A DNA stretch of 16,085 nt from CAZOJJ01 sp964580105 (GTDB lineage: Bacteria > Bacteroidota > Rhodothermia > Rhodothermales > Rubricoccaceae). Location of the stretch: contig CAZOJJ010000063.1 in the NCBI GenBank assembly GCA_964580105.1, positions 1 to 16,085 on the forward strand. Reading direction: 5' to 3'. The translations under genes and the position numbers were made by a program. Below the pieces are notes generated by a model, which saw only the letters and a list, made by a program, of their open reading frames with translations, ran no database searches and had not been told where the DNA came from. Within the stretch, counting starts at the first letter, position 1; each line of letters opens with the position of its first letter. Positions 1-6,787 of this stretch are shown piece by piece.

Positions 1-54
1 CCGCCCACGCTGGCGCCGCCCACGCTGGCGCCGCCCACGCTGGCGCCGCCCACG
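1..54 (+). repeat. 15-bp tandem repeat encoding PPTLA
   Basis: The unit ccgcccacgctggcg occurs three times in perfect tandem, followed by a partial fourth copy (ccgcccacg). It is in frame with the partial gene and encodes Pro-Pro-Thr-Leu-Ala. The array continues to the left edge, so its full copy number cannot be seen. Perfect identity at DNA level indicates recent expansion or ongoing slippage. Confidence 0.85.
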
Positions 55-426
55 CGCGCGCCTGCGCGGAACGAAGCGGTAGCACCGCCTCCGGCGGCTC
101 CCCCCGCCTCGGCCGGACGGCAGGCAACCCCACCGCCCGCCACCGACGAAGGGGTCGCATCGGCGGCGGAGGCCAGCGATGCGCTCCCGGTTTCGTCCTG
201 GGAAGCGGGCGAGGACGTGCGCCTGCTCTCGCTCCGCCTGCAGCAGCTCGCCGAGTCCAACGCCGGGCTGTCCTGGGACGAGCCCGTCGTTCCGCTCGGT
301 ACGCTGGAGACCGATTCGGCTGCGGACCCCGCCCTTCGATCCGTCCGTGACGGAGCCAAACCGGCTCGCGTCGAGGCGCGCATGCGAACGGGCGCGCCCG
401 TTCGTTCCTCCGGACAGCAGCCGTAG
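1..426 (+). CDS. C-terminal end of an unknown protein with a Pro/Ala-rich linker (5' end outside window)
   Basis: The first reading frame is open from base 1 to a TAG at 424-426, giving 141 residues without a start, so the gene begins before the window. It opens with three and a half copies of the pentapeptide PPTLA, then a Pro/Ala-rich stretch to about residue 58. A more ordinary tail follows (EDVRLLSLRLQQLAESNAGL onward) and ends in RSSGQQP. The low-complexity part looks like a flexible linker. No domain is recognisable in the visible tail. The stop lies 5 bases before the start of the next gene, so the two are probably co-transcribed. The frame is supported by that tight spacing and by G/C at third positions in the non-repetitive part. 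Function unknown. Confidence 0.6.
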   Translation, partial: PPTLAPPTLAPPTLAPPTRAPARNEAVAPPPAAPPASAGRQATPPPATDEGVASAAEASDALPVSSWEAGEDVRLLSLRLQQLAESNAGLSWDEPVVPLGTLETDSAADPALRSVRDGAKPARVEARMRTGAPVRSSGQQP

Positions 427-431
427 GGACC

Positions 432-1169
432 ATGCCACGCCGCCTCTTCGCCCTCCTCTTCTTTGTCACCCTGGCCGTGCCGACGGGGTTCGCCCAGGTG
501 CAGCCTGCCGCCGAGGCCGGCGCAGCGGTGGAGGAGGACACCGCCACGCACGAACTCGCCATCCTCGACGGTCGCCTCTACCTCGACGGCCGCCCGCTCC
601 CGCCCGAGAACCTCCCCGACGGCCTCGACCTCAACGGCATTCCGCCCTACTCCTACAGCTTCACCTGGCCGCTGAAGCCCGTCCTGGAGATCGACGGCGT
701 CGTGTACGTGCTCCAGGACGAGCGCCTTCGCGTCCTCGCCGAGACCGACATCGCCGACTCGCCGGTCTACTTCCTCGGAGAGCCGGGCGCGGAGGCGGCC
801 GCTGCACCAGCCCCGATGTCGGAGCCGCAGATGGCCCGGATGAGCGAGGCCGCTTACCTCCAGCAGCTCTCCTCGCGCGACCGTACGCTCTACGAGCAGA
901 TCCGCGCCGAGCAGGCCCTCGAACGCGAGACGCTCCGCCTCGCCGGCCAGATCCGCCGGACCGCCGACGCCGTCGAGCGTGCGCGCCTCGAAGCGCGCCT
1001 CCGCGCCAAGCTCGACGAGTCGTTCGAGCTCAAGCAGCGCATCCGCGCCGACGAGATCGAGCAGGCCGAGGCCCAGATCGGCGAGCTGCGCCGCCTGCTC
1101 GACGAACGCGCCGCCCGCAAGCCCCAGATCATCGAGCGCCGCGTCCGCGAACTCCTCGGCGGTCACTGA
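432..1169 (+). CDS. exported coiled-coil protein, unknown function
   Basis: The protein has 245 residues. Residues 1-22 form a signal peptide (basic MPRR, hydrophobic LFALLFFVTLAVPTGF, then AQ), so it is exported to the periplasm or outer membrane. Residues 40-115 form a compact region rich in short beta-like segments (AILDGRLYLDGRPL, VLEIDGVVYVLQDERLRVL). From about residue 135 to 243 the chain is a charged helix with heptad-like Leu/Ile spacing, a probable coiled coil. The ATG at 432 is chosen because it gives the signal peptide and lies 5 bases after the upstream stop. The next gene encodes the same layout and also ends in an ERxxEL-G motif, suggesting paralogous partners. I do not recognise the family. 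Confidence 0.8.
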   Translation: MPRRLFALLFFVTLAVPTGFAQVQPAAEAGAAVEEDTATHELAILDGRLYLDGRPLPPENLPDGLDLNGIPPYSYSFTWPLKPVLEIDGVVYVLQDERLRVLAETDIADSPVYFLGEPGAEAAAAPAPMSEPQMARMSEAAYLQQLSSRDRTLYEQIRAEQALERETLRLAGQIRRTADAVERARLEARLRAKLDESFELKQRIRADEIEQAEAQIGELRRLLDERAARKPQIIERRVRELLGGH

Positions 1170-1245
1170 CGAACTCCCTCTTGGCGATAGCCCGCGCGGC
1201 CCGGACCACCAGCCGGGCCTTCCGTTCCCCTATCTCCTGTTCCGT

Positions 1246-2040
1246 ATGCCTCCCTTCCTACGTGTCCTGACCGTCCTCCTCGCGGTCGCCGTGCTCGCCC
1301 CGGCCCCGTGGGCCCAGAACGACCGCGACGACGACGACGACGACGAAGCAATCGTCATCCACCGCGACGGCCGCATCGTCATCCGCGACGAAGACGGCAC
1401 CGTCCGCCACTTCGAGTTCGACGGCGCCCACCCGGTCCTCTCGGACACCACCGTTGACGGCCGCCGCATCATCCGCTTCCGCATGCCTGACGGCGACGAG
1501 CGGACGCTCGACTTCCGCGTGCCCGACCTGGAGCACTTCGAGTTCGACCACGAAGACTTCGAGGCCGACCTGGAGCGCTTCCACCACGGCATGGAGCGCT
1601 TCCGGCGTGACATGGAGGACTTCGACGGCCCGCGTCGCTTCCGCTTCCGCGAGGGCACGCCCCTCGGCGGCCTGTGGACCGACGGCGTGGCCGGTCTGGC
1701 GGAGCGCTTGGGCGCCTTCCCCGGGATCTCCGAGGAGACGCGCCGCGAGATGCGCCAGCTGGAGCGCCGCACGCGCGAGCTCGCCGCCCGCTACCGCCGC
1801 GCCGCAGGAGCCGAGCGCGCCGAAGCCGAGCGCGAGTTGGACGAGGCGCTGGGCCGCCTCTTCGAACTGCGCGGCCAGGCCCGCGCCGAGGCTGCCGACC
1901 ACCTCGACGAGCAGGCCGAGCGCCTCCGCGAGCGCGCCGACGAGCTCCGCGAGGCGCTCCGCGACCGCAACCAGCGCCGCCGCGCGCTCATCGATGAGCG
2001 CAAACGCGAGCTGACCGGCGAGCGCGGAAGCGACTGGTAG
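1246..2040 (+). CDS. exported acidic coiled-coil protein, unknown function
   Basis: The protein has 264 residues. A signal peptide spans residues 1-24 (MPPFLRVLTVLLAVAVLAPAP, WAQ). A run of seven Asp lies at 27-33. Residues 35-95 contain alternating beta-like segments (AIVIHRDGRIVIRDEDGTVRH, RIIRFRMPDGDERTLDF). A His/Asp/Glu/Phe-rich linker follows, then a long charged helix from about 161 to 258 that should form a coiled coil. The frame is open further upstream, but the ATG at 1246 is preferred because it starts the signal peptide. It lies 76 bases after the previous gene, which encodes the same architecture, so the pair is probably one operon with related roles. Its product could be an envelope structural or sensor protein. 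This is inferred from layout only. Confidence 0.8.
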   Translation: MPPFLRVLTVLLAVAVLAPAPWAQNDRDDDDDDEAIVIHRDGRIVIRDEDGTVRHFEFDGAHPVLSDTTVDGRRIIRFRMPDGDERTLDFRVPDLEHFEFDHEDFEADLERFHHGMERFRRDMEDFDGPRRFRFREGTPLGGLWTDGVAGLAERLGAFPGISEETRREMRQLERRTRELAARYRRAAGAERAEAERELDEALGRLFELRGQARAEAADHLDEQAERLRERADELREALRDRNQRRRALIDERKRELTGERGSDW

Positions 2041-2065
2041 CCCTGCCCGCCTCGGCCCACGCCCG

Positions 2066-2096
2066 CGCGCCCCGGACACCCACCGTCCGGGGCGCG
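2066..2096 (+). terminator. strong hairpin after the coiled-coil operon
   Basis: A perfect 12-bp stem (cgcgccccggac with gtccggggcgcg) encloses a 7-base loop, starting 26 bases after the stop at 2040. The tail is only gtcgttcg, so the T tract is poor, as is common in very GC-rich genomes. Position at the end of a + strand gene group supports a terminator or 3' stabilising hairpin. Confidence 0.6.
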
Positions 2097-2108
2097 GTCG
2101 TTCGGGGC

Positions 2109-2133
2109 GATTCGTAGTGCTGCGTTACGAATC
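2109..2133. repeat. 8-bp inverted repeat, possible operator
   Basis: The arms gattcgta and tacgaatc are perfect and separated by 9 bases. A further cgaatcg follows at 2134-2140. It has no T tract, so it is not an obvious terminator. The arm core GATTCG/CGAATC also makes up the palindrome at 15354-15367 upstream of cardiolipin synthase. It could be a binding site for a dimeric regulator of the amidase gene. Confidence 0.35.
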
Positions 2134-2362
2134 CGAATCGTCCGAGCGCGTGACGGCAGCCGGCCGCGCGAGGGGCGCGGGCGCGGCGGACGGATGATAT
2201 CGGCGTAAACGAGGCATTCCATAAGCGGTGCCTGAACTCGATGCGGGAGGGAAAGCGGTCGGCGAGACGATAGGGATGCTCCGGCACGGTGTTTTCGAGA
2301 GGATGCGGTGCCGACCGGCGAGGCCGGCCGTCGGACCCCTGTTCCTCCTGTGTCCCCCCGCC

Positions 2363-3571
2363 ATGCGTTCCGTTCGGTACTCGACCTTCTTCGCACGACC
2401 CCTCGCCCTCGTCGCACTGCTGCTCGCCGCCGTCGCTGCCCACGCCGAGGCGGCCATCGAGCGCGTCTCGTTCACGCCGCGCGCCGACGGCCGGGGCTAC
2501 GTCGTCCGCTTCCACGCCGAGGGGCGGATCGGGGCCTACAGCGTCGAGCGGCCGACGGCCGGGGCCATCCAGCTCGTCGTCTACCGCGCGCGCCTCGCGC
2601 CGGGCCTCCGCCGGGACGAGGCGCGCGGCCCCGTTCGCGACTACCGCGTGGATCCTGCCGACGACCGCCTCACGTTCACCTTCACCCTCGTCGCCGGTGC
2701 GTCCGTCGAGGCCCAGGCCTACCCGGACCGCGACTCGGACGACCTCCTCCTCGCGCTGACGACGGCGCCTTCGGCGCCGGTGGCGGCCGTGTCGTCCTCG
2801 GCGGCTCCGGGCGGCGTCGCAGCCGACGGGGGCGGCCAGCCCGACGCGGCCAGCCGCGAGCACTGGCAGCTCGACTGCGTCGTCGTTGACGCGGGCCACG
2901 GCGGCCACGACGGCGGGGCGACGTACTTCGGCGTCCGCGAGAAGGACGTCACGCTCGGCATCGCGCGCCGCCTCGGGCGCTACCTCGAAGAGAACCTCGG
3001 CGTCCGCGTCGTCTACACGCGCAGCGACGACCGTTTCATCGAACTCCACGAGCGCGGGCGCGTGGCCAACACGTCCTGCGGCAAGCTGTTCATCTCGATC
3101 CACGCCAACGCCGCCGGCTCGTCCCGCGCGATGGGGACGGAGACCTACTTCCTGGCGCCGCACCGGACCGAGAGCGCGCGGAGCGTGATGGAGCGCGAGA
3201 ACAGCGTCGTCCGCCTTGAGAGCGACCCGCACCTCTACGCCGACTTCGACGCCGAGGGCGGGATCATGCGGACGCTCGCCTTCAGCGCCTACCAGCAGGA
3301 GAGCCAGGACCTCGCCACGCTCATCGAGGCGGAGCTGGGCGCGCGCGCGCGCCGCCACAGCCGGGGGGTCAAGCAGGCCGGCTTCCTCGTCCTCTGGCGC
3401 GCCTCGATGCCGGCCGTGCTCGTCGAGACCGGCTTCATCACGAACCCGGACGAGGCCCGTTTCCTCTCCAGTGCCGACGGCCAGGACCTCATCGCGAGCG
3501 CCATCTTCCGGGCGGTGCGCACCTACAAGGAGCAGTACGAGCGGGGCATCCGCCTCGCGTCCGTGAACTGA
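2363..3571 (+). CDS. N-acetylmuramoyl-L-alanine amidase (AMIN + Amidase_3)
   Basis: This exported zinc amidase cleaves the bond between N-acetylmuramic acid and L-alanine in peptidoglycan, normally during daughter-cell separation or wall remodelling. With the ATG at 2363 it has 402 residues. A signal peptide covers residues 1 to about 28. An AMIN-like beta domain (about 32-132) would target septum or wall. An Ala/Gly-rich linker (about 133-165) leads to the Amidase_3 catalytic domain (about 170-395). The expected zinc ligands are His179 (DAGHGGHD), Glu193 (VREKDV) and His247 (SIHAN), with catalytic Glu355 (VLVETGFI). All key residues are present, so it should be active. An upstream GTG at 2228 would add 45 residues before the signal peptide and is rejected. 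It belongs to the AmiA/AmiB/AmiC type, but I cannot say which. Confidence 0.93.
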   Translation: MRSVRYSTFFARPLALVALLLAAVAAHAEAAIERVSFTPRADGRGYVVRFHAEGRIGAYSVERPTAGAIQLVVYRARLAPGLRRDEARGPVRDYRVDPADDRLTFTFTLVAGASVEAQAYPDRDSDDLLLALTTAPSAPVAAVSSSAAPGGVAADGGGQPDAASREHWQLDCVVVDAGHGGHDGGATYFGVREKDVTLGIARRLGRYLEENLGVRVVYTRSDDRFIELHERGRVANTSCGKLFISIHANAAGSSRAMGTETYFLAPHRTESARSVMERENSVVRLESDPHLYADFDAEGGIMRTLAFSAYQQESQDLATLIEAELGARARRHSRGVKQAGFLVLWRASMPAVLVETGFITNPDEARFLSSADGQDLIASAIFRAVRTYKEQYERGIRLASVN

Positions 3572-3600
3572 CGCCGCCCGATTTCAACGCGCGGCATCGC

Positions 3601-3625
3601 GGCGCGCCCGTAGCTTGGGCGCGCC
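3601..3625 (+). terminator. 9-bp hairpin between amidase and apt
   Basis: The perfect stem ggcgcgccc / gggcgcgcc encloses the 7-base loop gtagctt. It starts 29 bases after the amidase stop, and the following gcttccgttt is slightly T-rich, so it can act as an amidase terminator. The loop also carries the TAGCTT element proposed as part of the apt promoter, so the site may serve both roles. Confidence 0.4.
3611..3618 (+). promoter_or_regulatory. candidate -7 element for apt
   Basis: TAGCTTGG differs at one position from the Bacteroidota -7 consensus TAnnTTTG and lies 42 bases before the apt ATG. The same TAGCTT core precedes two other genes in the window (4201, 16064). No clear -33 TTG is seen at the expected spacing. 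Confidence 0.35.
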
Positions 3626-3652
3626 GCTTCCGTTTGCACGCCGGGCGTAGCC

Positions 3653-4177
3653 ATGACCGACCCGCTCCTCGACGCCATCCGCACCGTGCCCGACTTCCCC
3701 GAGCCGGGCATCCAGTTCAAAGACATCACGCCGGTCCTTGCCGATCCGCGGTTGTTCTCGGAGGCCGTGGATCGGCTGAAGGCGCCGTTCTCCGGTGCGG
3801 CCATCACCCACGTGATCGGCATTGAGTCGCGCGGGTTCTGGTTCGGGGCGGCGCTGGCCGAGCGGCTGCACGCGGGATTCGTCCCGGCCCGCAAGCCGGG
3901 CAAGCTCCCCGCCGCGACCCTCCGTGAGACGTACGACCTCGAATACGGCACCGACGCCCTCGAAATCCACGCCGACGCCCTCCCCGAGAACGCCCACGTC
4001 CTCGTTCACGACGACGTGATCGCGACGGGCGGGACGGCGGCGGCGGCGGCGCGGCTGGCCGAGCGGGCCGGCGCCCTCGTCATCGGCTTCTCGTTCTTCG
4101 TGGAACTGGGCTTCCTGGGCGGCGTGGCGAAACTGCCTGCGGGCGTCCCGGTCCGCTCCGTCCTCCGCATCGAGTGA
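3653..4177 (+). CDS. apt: adenine phosphoribosyltransferase
   Basis: This cytoplasmic purine-salvage enzyme converts adenine and PRPP into AMP and pyrophosphate. The 174-residue product is of normal family length. It shows FPEPGIQFKDITPVL at 15-29, GIESRGFWFG at 56-65, RKPGKLPA at 80-87, EYGTDALEIH at 97-106 and the PRPP-binding loop VLVHDDVIATGGTA at 116-129. The usual hydrophobic residue before the Asp pair of the PRPP loop is His119 here, a mild variation. The ATG at 3653 begins directly at the conserved N-terminus. The gene sits alone between two exported-protein genes with its own candidate promoter, so no functional link to its neighbours is implied. Confidence 0.96.
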   Translation: MTDPLLDAIRTVPDFPEPGIQFKDITPVLADPRLFSEAVDRLKAPFSGAAITHVIGIESRGFWFGAALAERLHAGFVPARKPGKLPAATLRETYDLEYGTDALEIHADALPENAHVLVHDDVIATGGTAAAAARLAERAGALVIGFSFFVELGFLGGVAKLPAGVPVRSVLRIE

Positions 4178-4200
4178 CGCCGAGCGCGCCGGTCTCGCCG

Positions 4201-4208
4201 TAGCTTTC
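4201..4208 (+). promoter_or_regulatory. candidate -7 element for the lipoprotein gene
   Basis: TAGCTTTC matches the Bacteroidota -7 consensus TAnnTTTG at all but the last base and lies 31 bases before the ATG at 4232. It shares the TAGCTT core with the elements before apt and before the gene at the right edge. No convincing -33 TTG is visible. Confidence 0.35.
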
Positions 4209-4231
4209 GTTCCCCTCCAACTCCCACACCG

Positions 4232-4786
4232 ATGCGTTCTCCCCGCCTCCTTGCGCCGCTCCTCGCCGGCCTCCTCGCGCTCTCGGGGTGCGACCCGGCC
4301 TCGCCCGACACCTTCACCTTCGGCGTCACGGGCATCCGCTTCACGTTCCAGTTCGACGGCGACGAGGTCAACGGCGGCGGCGCCCCGATCACGGCCGCGG
4401 AGATGAAGAACCTCCTCGGCGAGATCCAGGATCGCGAGTTCTCGACGGCGGACGTGGTGTCCATCCGGCTCCGGGACGGGTCCGGCCAGATCCGCATCCT
4501 GAACGCGCCGCCGGGTACGGACATCGACTTCCTCGACGCGGTCTCGCTGCGGCTGACGGCGGGCGGCAGCGCGGTCGAGGTGGCGAGCCAGGACGACTTC
4601 GGCTCGATGACGGGCACGATGTCCGGCGAGGCCGAACTCGACGTGACGGGCGCGGACATCGCCCCCATCGTCGCGGCCGGGGACTTCGGCGCCGAGCTCG
4701 ACGTGGCCGCCAGCGCCGCCGAGGCCGGCGTGACGTACCGCCTGGAGACCCGGTTCGACGTCACCGTCGAGGTGGAGTCGCCCTAG
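4232..4786 (+). CDS. small lipoprotein, unknown function
   Basis: The protein has 184 residues and a type II signal peptide ending in LALSGC, so Cys20 should be lipidated and the protein anchored in the envelope. The mature part reads as alternating beta segments with acidic loops (FTFGVTGIRFTFQFDGDEV, ADVVSIRLRDGSGQIRIL, AVSLRLTAGGSAVEVASQ) and ends in beta-like TYRLETRFDVTVEV. This suggests one beta-sandwich-like domain. I do not recognise the family. It ends 39 bases from the convergent ridA stop. A candidate promoter lies at 4201. The lipobox makes the start at 4232 convincing. Confidence 0.8.
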   Translation: MRSPRLLAPLLAGLLALSGCDPASPDTFTFGVTGIRFTFQFDGDEVNGGGAPITAAEMKNLLGEIQDREFSTADVVSIRLRDGSGQIRILNAPPGTDIDFLDAVSLRLTAGGSAVEVASQDDFGSMTGTMSGEAELDVTGADIAPIVAAGDFGAELDVAASAAEAGVTYRLETRFDVTVEVESP

Positions 4787-4825
4787 ATGGGGCCCGAGTC
4801 GGCCCACCTCGGCCCCGAGGCAGGC

Positions 4826-5224
4826 TCAGCGGACGGCCACGCAGGAGATCTCGACGCGGGCGCCGCGCGGGAGCGCCGCCACCTGGATGGCCTCGCGCGC
4901 CGGCGGCGCCTCGCTGAAGTACCGCGCGTAGACCTCGTTGACCGGCGCGTAGTCGTCGAGGCTGGTGAGGTAGACCGTGCAGCGGACGACGTGCTGGTAG
5001 TCCATCCCCGCCGCCTGGAGCACCGCGCCGAGGTTGTCGAGCACCCGCGTCGCCTCGTCCTCGATGTCCCCCTCGATCAGCCGGCCGGACTCGGGGTCGA
5101 GGGCGATCTGGCCGGAGCAGTAGAGGATGTTCCCCACCAGGACGCCCTGGCTGTAGGGGCCGATGGCGGCGGGCGCCTTCGGGCTCTTGATGGACTCGCG
5201 GCGGGAGGGGGTGCGGGCGGTCAT
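4826..5224 (-). CDS. ridA: RidA / YjgF family deaminase
   Basis: RidA proteins hydrolyse reactive enamine/imine intermediates released by PLP enzymes such as threonine dehydratase, giving a keto acid and ammonia. The 132-residue product shows the family pattern: SPKAPAAIGPYSQG at 14-27, YCSGQIALDPESG at 35-47, VLDNLGAVLQAAGM at 61-74 and PPAREAIQVAALPRGARVEISCVA at 107-130. Arg110 corresponds to the substrate-binding Arg105 of E. coli RidA, and Glu125 to its catalytic-region Glu120. An upstream in-frame start would add 20 residues (MANPGG...) not seen in the family, so the ATG at 5224 is preferred. It is transcribed away from mnmA and towards the lipoprotein gene. Confidence 0.93.
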   Translation of the reverse strand: MTARTPSRRESIKSPKAPAAIGPYSQGVLVGNILYCSGQIALDPESGRLIEGDIEDEATRVLDNLGAVLQAAGMDYQHVVRCTVYLTSLDDYAPVNEVYARYFSEAPPAREAIQVAALPRGARVEISCVAVR

Positions 5225-5306
5225 CGGGGGAAGGATCGTACCAAAGGATGCGGCGAAGTTGCGCAGGCCCCCGGGGTTCGCCAAGCGAAGATTGAGTATG
5301 AACCCG

Positions 5307-5320
5307 GCCCGGGCCCGGGC
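5307..5320. repeat. 14-bp palindrome between ridA and mnmA
   Basis: gcccgggcccgggc is a perfect palindrome inside the 199-base divergent intergenic region between the ridA start (5224) and the mnmA start (5424). It may be an operator shared by both promoters, or only a product of high GC content. Confidence 0.25.
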
Positions 5321-5423
5321 ACGCTTCCCGCCGGACCGAAGACGGGGTGAAGCTGGAACGGGCCGCTGCGGAGGCGGTAGGGGACCGGCTGTACCTTGTG
5401 CCTAGACCGACCTCGGGCCCCCT

Positions 5424-6599
5424 ATGAGCCGACACGGACGCGTGCTCGTCGCGATGAGCGGCGGCGTCGATTCCTCCGTCACCGCGGCGCTGCTGCGGGA
5501 GGAGGGGTACGACGTCGTCGGCATCACGATGAAGACGTGGGACTACGCCACCACCGGCGGCGCGGCCGAGGCGAAGGCCCGCACGAAGGAGGTCGGCTGC
5601 TGCTCGCTGGAGTCCATGAACGACGCCCGCGCGGTGGCCGTCCGCCTGGGCTTCCCCCACTTCGTCGTGGACATCCGCCGGGAGTTCGGCGACTGGGTCG
5701 TCGAGCGGTTCACGACCGACTACCTCGCCGGTCGCACGCCCAACCCGTGCGTCCTCTGCAACACCCACATCAAGTGGGCCGCGCTCCTCCAGCGCGCCGA
5801 CGCCCTCGGCTGCGACTTCATCGCGACGGGCCACTACGCCCGCGTCCGCCTCGACGAGGCGACGGGCCGGCACGTCGTCAGCCGGGGGCTCGACCGGAAC
5901 AAGGACCAGAGCTACGCCCTCTGGGGCGTTGCGCAGGAGCACCTGGCCCGGTCCCTCTTCCCGCTCGGCTGCTACGCCAAGCCCGAGATCCGCCGGATGG
6001 CATCCGACCTCGGCCTCGACCACGTCGCCGCCAAGCCGGATTCCTACGAGATCTGCTTCATCCCGGACAACGACTACCGGGGCTTTCTCAAGCGCCGCGT
6101 GGACGGCCTCGCCGAGCGCGTCGAAGGCGGGCCGTTCGTGCTCGAAGCCACGGGCGAGGTCGTAGGCCGCCACGCGGGCTTCCCGTTCTACACCGTCGGC
6201 CAGCGGCGCGGCCTCGACCTCGCTCTCGGCGAGCCCGTCTACGTCACGCGCCTCGACCCCGCCACCAACACGGTCTACGTCGGGCCCCGCGAGGCGCTCG
6301 ACGGGCGGGCGCTCACGGCGCGGCAGCTCGTCTTCGGCAAGGCGGCCGATCTGTGGGACGAGCGGCCCGCACTCGGGCAGATCCGCTACAAGGATGCCGG
6401 GGCGGACTGCCTCGTGCGGCAGACCGAGGCGGACGAGGTCGAGGTCGTCTTCGAGGCGCCCCGCGCGGCCATCACGCCGGGCCAGTCGCTCGTGCTCTAC
6501 GACGGGGACGACGTGCTCGCGGGCGGCTGGATCGCGTCGGCCGGCGGCTACGTGCCGGCGGTGCCCGCTGCGGAGTTCATCGCCCTGCCGACGCTCTGA
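5424..6599 (+). CDS. mnmA: tRNA-specific 2-thiouridylase
   Basis: MnmA adenylates and then thiolates uridine 34 of tRNA-Lys, -Glu and -Gln, using sulfur delivered by a desulfurase relay. The 391-residue product is full length. It has the ATP-pyrophosphatase loop SGGVDSS at 12-18, VGITMKTWD at 32-40, GRTPNPCVLCN at 103-113 with the nucleophilic Cys112 (E. coli Cys102), ATGHYAR at 134-140, and YEICFIPDNDY at 209-219 with the second catalytic Cys211 (E. coli Cys199). It carries the CCSL motif at 59-62 found in a subgroup of MnmA proteins, and an extra Cys109. The ATG at 5424 starts just before the conserved RVLVAMSGG. Its TGA overlaps the ATG of the next gene. Confidence 0.96.
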   Translation: MSRHGRVLVAMSGGVDSSVTAALLREEGYDVVGITMKTWDYATTGGAAEAKARTKEVGCCSLESMNDARAVAVRLGFPHFVVDIRREFGDWVVERFTTDYLAGRTPNPCVLCNTHIKWAALLQRADALGCDFIATGHYARVRLDEATGRHVVSRGLDRNKDQSYALWGVAQEHLARSLFPLGCYAKPEIRRMASDLGLDHVAAKPDSYEICFIPDNDYRGFLKRRVDGLAERVEGGPFVLEATGEVVGRHAGFPFYTVGQRRGLDLALGEPVYVTRLDPATNTVYVGPREALDGRALTARQLVFGKAADLWDERPALGQIRYKDAGADCLVRQTEADEVEVVFEAPRAAITPGQSLVLYDGDDVLAGGWIASAGGYVPAVPAAEFIALPTL

Positions 6600-6787
6600 T
6601 GGCCGCCTTCCGCGAGTGCCCCGCCTGCGCCCTCGAAGGCCCCGCCGACGCCGAGGCCTGCCCCTATTGCGGCTACGAGTTTCCGGTGCCGCGTCCGGGC
6701 CTCCGGCCCGTCACGTGGGTCATGATCGCGCTGATGGTGCTCTTCGCGATCCCGCTGCTGGCGTGGCTTGCCGGGTGGCTGGGGTAG
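6599..6787 (+). CDS. small zinc-ribbon membrane protein
   Basis: The protein has 62 residues. Two CxxC knuckles (Cys7/Cys10 and Cys21/Cys24) form a zinc ribbon. One transmembrane helix follows at about 38-61 (VTWVMIALMVLFAIPLLAWLAGWL). The ribbon would probably sit on the cytoplasmic side with the helix as anchor. Its ATG overlaps the mnmA stop in a TGATG arrangement, which indicates translational coupling. Function unknown. Small ribbon-plus-helix proteins of this type are widespread but little studied. Its last 115 bases lie antisense to the end of the lipoprotein gene at 6673-7458. Confidence 0.72.
   Translation: MAAFRECPACALEGPADAEACPYCGYEFPVPRPGLRPVTWVMIALMVLFAIPLLAWLAGWLG

Larger units (their letters stand above)
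2041..2362. other. 322-base intergenic region before the amidase gene
   Basis: It holds the terminator-like hairpin at 2066-2096 and the inverted repeat at 2109-2133. From about 2190 to 2300 the GC content falls (atgatatcggcgtaaacg, ggcattccataagcgg, cggtgttttcg), as expected for a promoter. The frame of the amidase is open back to a GTG at 2228, but the signal peptide starts only at 2363, so I treat 2228-2362 as leader. I see no confident promoter boxes and no small gene. Confidence 0.5.

Noticed and set aside
979..1245. Upstream extension of the second coiled-coil gene
   Set aside because: It overlaps the preceding gene heavily, has Ser/Arg-rich random sequence, and the signal peptide begins at the ATG at 1246.
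1988..3358. 456-codon minus frame opposite the amidase
   Set aside because: The + frame carries all catalytic residues of Amidase_3; the minus frame is composition-driven.
4787..4825. Possible bidirectional terminator between the lipoprotein and ridA
   Set aside because: The GC-rich segment gives only short, interrupted stems (ggggcc with ggcccc, cgag with ctcg) and no T tract on either strand.
4761..6173. 470-codon minus frame across ridA and mnmA
   Set aside because: It crosses two well-identified genes in other frames and shows no family features.
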